DNA of 17,842 nt, from NCBI GenBank assembly GCA_020354105.1, contig CP070642.1, positions 1,397,631 through 1,415,472 of the forward strand. Reading direction: 5' to 3'. The notes below the pieces were generated by a model, which worked only from the letters and a program-made list of their open reading frames with translations, had not been told where the DNA came from and ran no database searches. The translations under genes were made by a program, and so were the position numbers. This DNA comes from Chloroflexota bacterium. Lineage in GTDB: Bacteria; Chloroflexota; Dehalococcoidia; GIF9; UBA5629. Below are positions 14,621-17,842 of the stretch, one piece after another. The number at the start of each line of letters is the position of its first letter. Position 1 is the first letter of the stretch.

Positions 14621-15874
14621 ATGCCTAAAAATCTTTCCACACAACTTGGACAATACCTGCCGCCTCCGGTCCTAGCCCTGATAAAAATTGCAGGCAAAGA
14701 AGCCGATGAATTGGGACAGGAACTATACCTCGTCGGCGGTATGGTGCGCGACCTCTTTCTGAACCGCGCTAATTTCGACTTCGACTTAGTCGTCGAAGGC
14801 GATGCCATCAAACTGGCACAGAAATTTGCAAAAGATAGCCAGGCCAAGTTAACAGTTCATGCCCGCTTCGGCACTGCCAAACTGAATTATCCCGGTTTCA
14901 GCCTGGATCTGGCTACCGCCCGCAGTGAAACCTACAATAAACCTGGAGCTTTGCCCACCGTCAAGCCAGGTAACCTTAAAGATGACCTTATCCGCCGTGA
15001 CTTCTCTATCAACGCCATGGCTCTGCACCTCAACCCAAAACGCTTCGGCGAGCTGATTGACCTTTATCACGGCAAAGACGACCTAGATAACCGCCTCATC
15101 CGCATACTGCACCCGAACAGCTTCATCGACGACGCCACCAGAATCTTAAGAGCAATACGCTACGAGCAAAGGCTAGGCTTTAAACTAGAGGCGGAAACAG
15201 AAAAATTGCTCCGTCGAGATGTGACTATGCTCGATACCATAAGCGGTGACCGCATAAGGCATGAGCTGGAGCTAATCCTCCAAGAAGATGAACCGGAGCG
15301 AGCTATCAGGCGAGCTGAAGAGCTAGGAGTTCTTCGCAAACTGCAACAATCGCTCAAAGTCAACGGCTGGCTTAGCAAAGCATTCGTCAAAGCTCGTCAG
15401 GTTAATACTAGGGTACCGCTCCCATCCATTTACCTGTGCCTGCTCATCTACAATCTGACGGAAAAGGAAAACGAAGAATTTATTGCCCGCCTCAACTTCC
15501 CTAAAAGCTTAGCCCAAGCCATGCGACAAACACTACAACTCAAGGCGCAGCTTCACAACCTGGCCAATCCCAAGCTAAAGCCCAGCGATATTTACCAGTC
15601 GCTTCACAGCTACACAACAATAGCCATGCAAGCCAACGCTCTAGCATCAGAATCACCTATAGCAAGTCAGCATCTGCATCTGTACCTGGCAAAATTACGC
15701 TACATAAAGCCACTTTTGAAGGGGGATGACTTAACCAGAATGGGTATTCCCATCGGACCAAAAATAGGCGAGATTCTAGATGCACTTCACAAGGCACGAC
15801 TCAACGGAGAAGTGAAGACAAGGAGAGATGAGGAAAGACTGGCTAAAAGCTGGGGGCAAAACCAGACAGACTAA
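14621..15874 (+). CDS. CCA tRNA nucleotidyltransferase / poly(A) polymerase family protein
   Basis: 417 aa. The class II nucleotidyltransferase head is complete: LVGG39-40-MVRD, then the metal-binding pair D53-F-D55 (FDFDLVVEG), ARFGTAKL, TARSETY, and DDLIRRDFSINAMAL (121-135, motif B). Next come RILHPNSFIDDATRILRAIRY (about 161-181, nucleotide-selecting region) and GDRIRHEL (209-216). A helical C-terminal half ends with GIPIGPKIGEILDALHKARLNGE. The family adds CCA, or only A or CC, to tRNA 3' ends; which of these is not certain, because class II CCA-, A- and CC-adding enzymes look alike. No HD domain is evident. I see no ribosome site before the ATG at 14621, so it may be coupled to the GNAT gene. 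Its TAA overlaps the stop of ispE on the other strand. Confidence 0.88.
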   Translation: MPKNLSTQLGQYLPPPVLALIKIAGKEADELGQELYLVGGMVRDLFLNRANFDFDLVVEGDAIKLAQKFAKDSQAKLTVHARFGTAKLNYPGFSLDLATARSETYNKPGALPTVKPGNLKDDLIRRDFSINAMALHLNPKRFGELIDLYHGKDDLDNRLIRILHPNSFIDDATRILRAIRYEQRLGFKLEAETEKLLRRDVTMLDTISGDRIRHELELILQEDEPERAIRRAEELGVLRKLQQSLKVNGWLSKAFVKARQVNTRVPLPSIYLCLLIYNLTEKENEEFIARLNFPKSLAQAMRQTLQLKAQLHNLANPKLKPSDIYQSLHSYTTIAMQANALASESPIASQHLHLYLAKLRYIKPLLKGDDLTRMGIPIGPKIGEILDALHKARLNGEVKTRRDEERLAKSWGQNQTD

Positions 15875-16731
15875 ACCTCTTTTGGCACGACTGTAGACAC
15901 AGCGTAAGCTTCAAGCCCTTGTTGCCTGAGCAGACTACACATGTTGTCAGCTTGAGTCTCATCATCCGCGGGAGCAAATAAAGCTGACCCCGACCCAACC
16001 AGGTGAATATTTTCAGCACCAGCTTCTTCGAAACGCTTCCAGTAATCCTCCAAACCAGGAAAGGCATCAAAGGCTACCTTGTCAAAAACATTAAACAACA
16101 ACGACGCAACAACTTGCATATCTGGAGACCACGTTCTTAATACTCCATAAATGAATTGGCCGCCGGTGAAATGCCGCGCAGTCAAACGAGAATAAAGCTG
16201 CTTTGTTTTGCCAGGTATTTTAGGCAAAGGTGGTATCAATAGAACAAACCAACCCGGTACCGTAGCCGCCAAGGGAGACACCTTTTCGCCCCTGCCCTGT
16301 ATCAAAGCAGCGCCTCCATGAATAAAAAAGGGCACGTCCGAGCCAAGCCTGGCCGCCAGTTCAATTAACTCCGAATTTGTCAGTTTTAGTCCCCAAAGTC
16401 TGTTAAGAGCCAGCAACACGGCAGCCCCATTGCTGCTGCCACCACCCAAGCCAGCATCCCATGGGATTCGCTTCTCAAGTTTAATCTTGACACCTTTCCG
16501 ACAATCGCTGACCTCTCTGAGCAATTCAGCCGCTCGAACCACCAGGTTATCGGAAGTCTGCAAACTCGGCTCGCTGCACTCCAAAGAAATCACTTCAGCA
16601 CACTCAAAAGAAATGGCATCGCACAGGTTAATTGTCTGAACCAGACTACGAATCTCGTGGTAGCCATCATCACGTTTCCCAACAACTTCTAGGACAAGGT
16701 TAATCTTAGCTGGCGCCAGGTAATTTATCAT
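15871..16731 (-). CDS. ispE: 4-diphosphocytidyl-2-C-methyl-D-erythritol kinase (IspE)
   Basis: 286 aa, the normal length. GHMP-kinase motifs: I, APAKINLVLEV with the catalytic Lys9, then GYHEIRSLVQTI; II, the ATP loop GLGGGSSNGAA (94-104); the catalytic Asp132 in SDVPFFI; III, LVGSGSALFA (244-253). It phosphorylates the 2-hydroxyl of CDP-methylerythritol in the MEP isoprenoid pathway, which marks the host as bacterial. The ATG overlaps the rsmA TGA as ATGA (16731-16728), so the two genes are translationally coupled. At its 3' end the TAG shares bases with the TAA of the convergent nucleotidyltransferase gene, with no room for a separate terminator. Confidence 0.95.
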   Translation of the reverse strand: MINYLAPAKINLVLEVVGKRDDGYHEIRSLVQTINLCDAISFECAEVISLECSEPSLQTSDNLVVRAAELLREVSDCRKGVKIKLEKRIPWDAGLGGGSSNGAAVLLALNRLWGLKLTNSELIELAARLGSDVPFFIHGGAALIQGRGEKVSPLAATVPGWFVLLIPPLPKIPGKTKQLYSRLTARHFTGGQFIYGVLRTWSPDMQVVASLLFNVFDKVAFDAFPGLEDYWKRFEEAGAENIHLVGSGSALFAPADDETQADNMCSLLRQQGLEAYAVSTVVPKEV

Positions 16732-17594
16732 TGCATTTCATCCTGTTTTGAGATTGTCCAAGCCTCGTACAACTTAGCCCACTCCTCCAGGCTGAGCGTT
16801 TCAGCCCGACGTTTAGGGTCTATGTCCGTTCGCTCCAGCAATAATGCGACTTCAGCCGGTTTCGCGCCCAAGCCGTGAGCCAGCGAATTATGCAATTGCT
16901 TGCGGGGTGAGCTAAATCCACACCTCACCACTTCGAAAAAATCATTTATATCAGCTACTTTAACTGCAGGCTCTGGCAACATATCGAGTCGCAATATAAC
17001 CGAATCAACTTTCGGCTGAGGATAGAAACATCGAGACGGCACATGTGAGACAATTTTTGGCTTACTATACATCTGAAGGCTAATCGCCAGCAGAGACATT
17101 TGCCCCGGAACAGCAACAATGGCTTCACCCACCTCCTTTTGCAACATCACTACCATTAGTGAAGGCTTAGGCGAAGCTTCCACGAAGTAACGCAACACGG
17201 GCGAGGTAATATAGTACGGCAGATTAGCCACTACTTTATACTTATTTTCCCCTTCCAACAACTGTGATAGAGTAAGCTTTAGCATATCAGCATTAATCAC
17301 ACGTAAATTTGCCAGCGAACCTAATCGGCTCCTCAGCAGCGAGGCCAGCTTGGTATCGAGTTCCACAGCTACGACGTTGCCAGCACGCTGTGCCAGCTCG
17401 ACAGTCAATATGCCCAAACCAGGACCTATTTCAATTACAACATCTTCCCGGGAGAGCTCAGCAGCCTCAACAATGATATTTAAGACCGCATCGTCTACAA
17501 GGAAATTTTGTCCAAGACTTTTCTTCGCTTTCAGACCGGATTGGCGAAGCAATTTTTTGACCTGGGCTGAGGATAATGTTTCTTTATCAGGCAC
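16728..17594 (-). CDS. rsmA: 16S rRNA (adenine(1518)-N6/adenine(1519)-N6)-dimethyltransferase (KsgA)
   Basis: 288 aa. The GTG start at 17594 is preceded by AAAGG six nt upstream. Signature stretches: KSLGQNFLVD (25-34), the SAM loop VIEIGPGLGILT (53-64), VVAVELD (74-80), INADML (100-105), the adenine-binding NLPYY (124-128) and VDSVILRL (196-203). It dimethylates the two adjacent adenines of the helix 45 loop in 16S rRNA during small-subunit assembly. The downstream ispE overlaps by 4 bp, a pairing seen in many bacteria. Upstream, the amidohydrolase stop is only 9 bp away, so all three are probably one transcript. Confidence 0.96.
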   Translation of the reverse strand: MPDKETLSSAQVKKLLRQSGLKAKKSLGQNFLVDDAVLNIIVEAAELSREDVVIEIGPGLGILTVELAQRAGNVVAVELDTKLASLLRSRLGSLANLRVINADMLKLTLSQLLEGENKYKVVANLPYYITSPVLRYFVEASPKPSLMVVMLQKEVGEAIVAVPGQMSLLAISLQMYSKPKIVSHVPSRCFYPQPKVDSVILRLDMLPEPAVKVADINDFFEVVRCGFSSPRKQLHNSLAHGLGAKPAEVALLLERTDIDPKRRAETLSLEEWAKLYEAWTISKQDEMQ

Positions 17595-17603
17595 TTGGCG
17601 CCT

Positions 17604-17842
17604 TTAAACTTTGAGCTTTAGAATTCTCCGAGCGTTTTTATACAGTACTTTTTCAATTACCTCTGGCTTATAGCCACCGCTTTCAAATTCCTGAAGCCAT
17701 CGCTTGGGTGGGATTTCAGGATAATCAGAGCCATACATAAACTTATCCTGGAGTCGGCCATTGACCTCCCTCTTTATGACTTCAGGAAAGTACTTAGGTG
17801 CCCAACCTGAAAGGTCGGCATAGACATTTCCTTTATGAAGCA
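17604..17842 (-). CDS. Amidohydrolase (TIM-barrel, ACMSD-like), C-terminal part, cut by window end
   Basis: The frame enters at 17842 (the first two bases belong to an incomplete codon) and ends with TAA at 17604, giving about 78 residues. It shows KGNVYADLSGWAP, then DKFMYGSDYPEIPPKRW, and ends KVLYKNARRILKLKV. The strand ending 'YADLSG' and the 'GSDYP' with a metal-site Asp, followed by a final helix with N-A-R-R-I-L, are the standard C-terminal end of amidohydrolase-2 family proteins (decarboxylases and hydrolases related to ACMSD). The substrate is unknown. The stop lies 9 bp before the rsmA start on the same strand. Confidence 0.85.
   Translation of the reverse strand, partial: LHKGNVYADLSGWAPKYFPEVIKREVNGRLQDKFMYGSDYPEIPPKRWLQEFESGGYKPEVIEKVLYKNARRILKLKV

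Noticed and set aside
1..17842. Mobile elements, CRISPR arrays, tRNA or rRNA genes
   Set aside because: No transposase, integrase, regularly spaced repeats, terminal inverted repeats, or tRNA/rRNA-like sequence was found on reading through both strands.

Overview
The window reads as bacterial chromosome, dense and operonic, with base composition somewhat below 50% GC by eye (not counted). GTG and TTG starts with good Shine-Dalgarno sites are common. The mix of genes suggests a Chloroflexota bacterium, probably in or near Dehalococcoidia: tandem TlpA-like redoxins joined to fibronectin-III-like repeats, a TreT-type trehalose synthase, an amidohydrolase-rsmA-ispE cluster, and apparently monoderm surface proteins. 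This is an inference from gene types, not from a marker gene. I see no IS element, phage gene, CRISPR array, tRNA or rRNA.

Layout. (1) Positions 1-4527, plus strand: four tandem TlpA/AhpC-type thioredoxin-fold genes. The first is cut by the window edge. The second has a double zinc ribbon, a membrane anchor, two FN3-like domains and a redoxin domain that has lost one active-site Cys. The third has a Lys-rich tail, an anchor, two FN3-like domains and an intact CxxC redoxin. The fourth is a lipoprotein with two redoxin domains. (2) 4572-7401: a two-helix K+ channel with an RCK (TrkA-N) domain, convergent with a Kef/CPA2 K+/H+ antiporter that also carries a TrkA-N domain. (3) 7528-8535: an FMN enzyme of the nitronate monooxygenase/NADH:quinone reductase family. 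(4) 8552-13494, minus strand: a four-gene operon, otsA-like > otsB > MscS channel with two C-terminal DUF5752-like repeats > treT. (5) 13495-14101: an intergenic region holding a previously untracked 24-codon gene with its own promoter, and divergent promoters. (6) 14102-15874, plus strand: a GNAT acetyltransferase and a CCA-adding-enzyme-family tRNA nucleotidyltransferase. (7) 15871-17842, minus strand: amidohydrolase (partial) > rsmA > ispE.

How it fits together. Regions 2 and 4 look like an osmotic-stress neighbourhood: K+ movement (channel and antiporter), two independent routes to trehalose (OtsA/OtsB from a sugar phosphate, TreT from free glucose), and a mechanosensitive channel translated between those enzymes. 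The channel's tail carries two copies of a domain that I associate from memory with sugar metabolism. This MscS-DUF5752 fusion inside a trehalose operon is the most novel-looking system here. The second most interesting items are the redoxin paralogue array and the 24-residue CxxC/Lys-rich peptide. The right-hand end is housekeeping (tRNA 3' end, rRNA dimethylation, isoprenoid synthesis).
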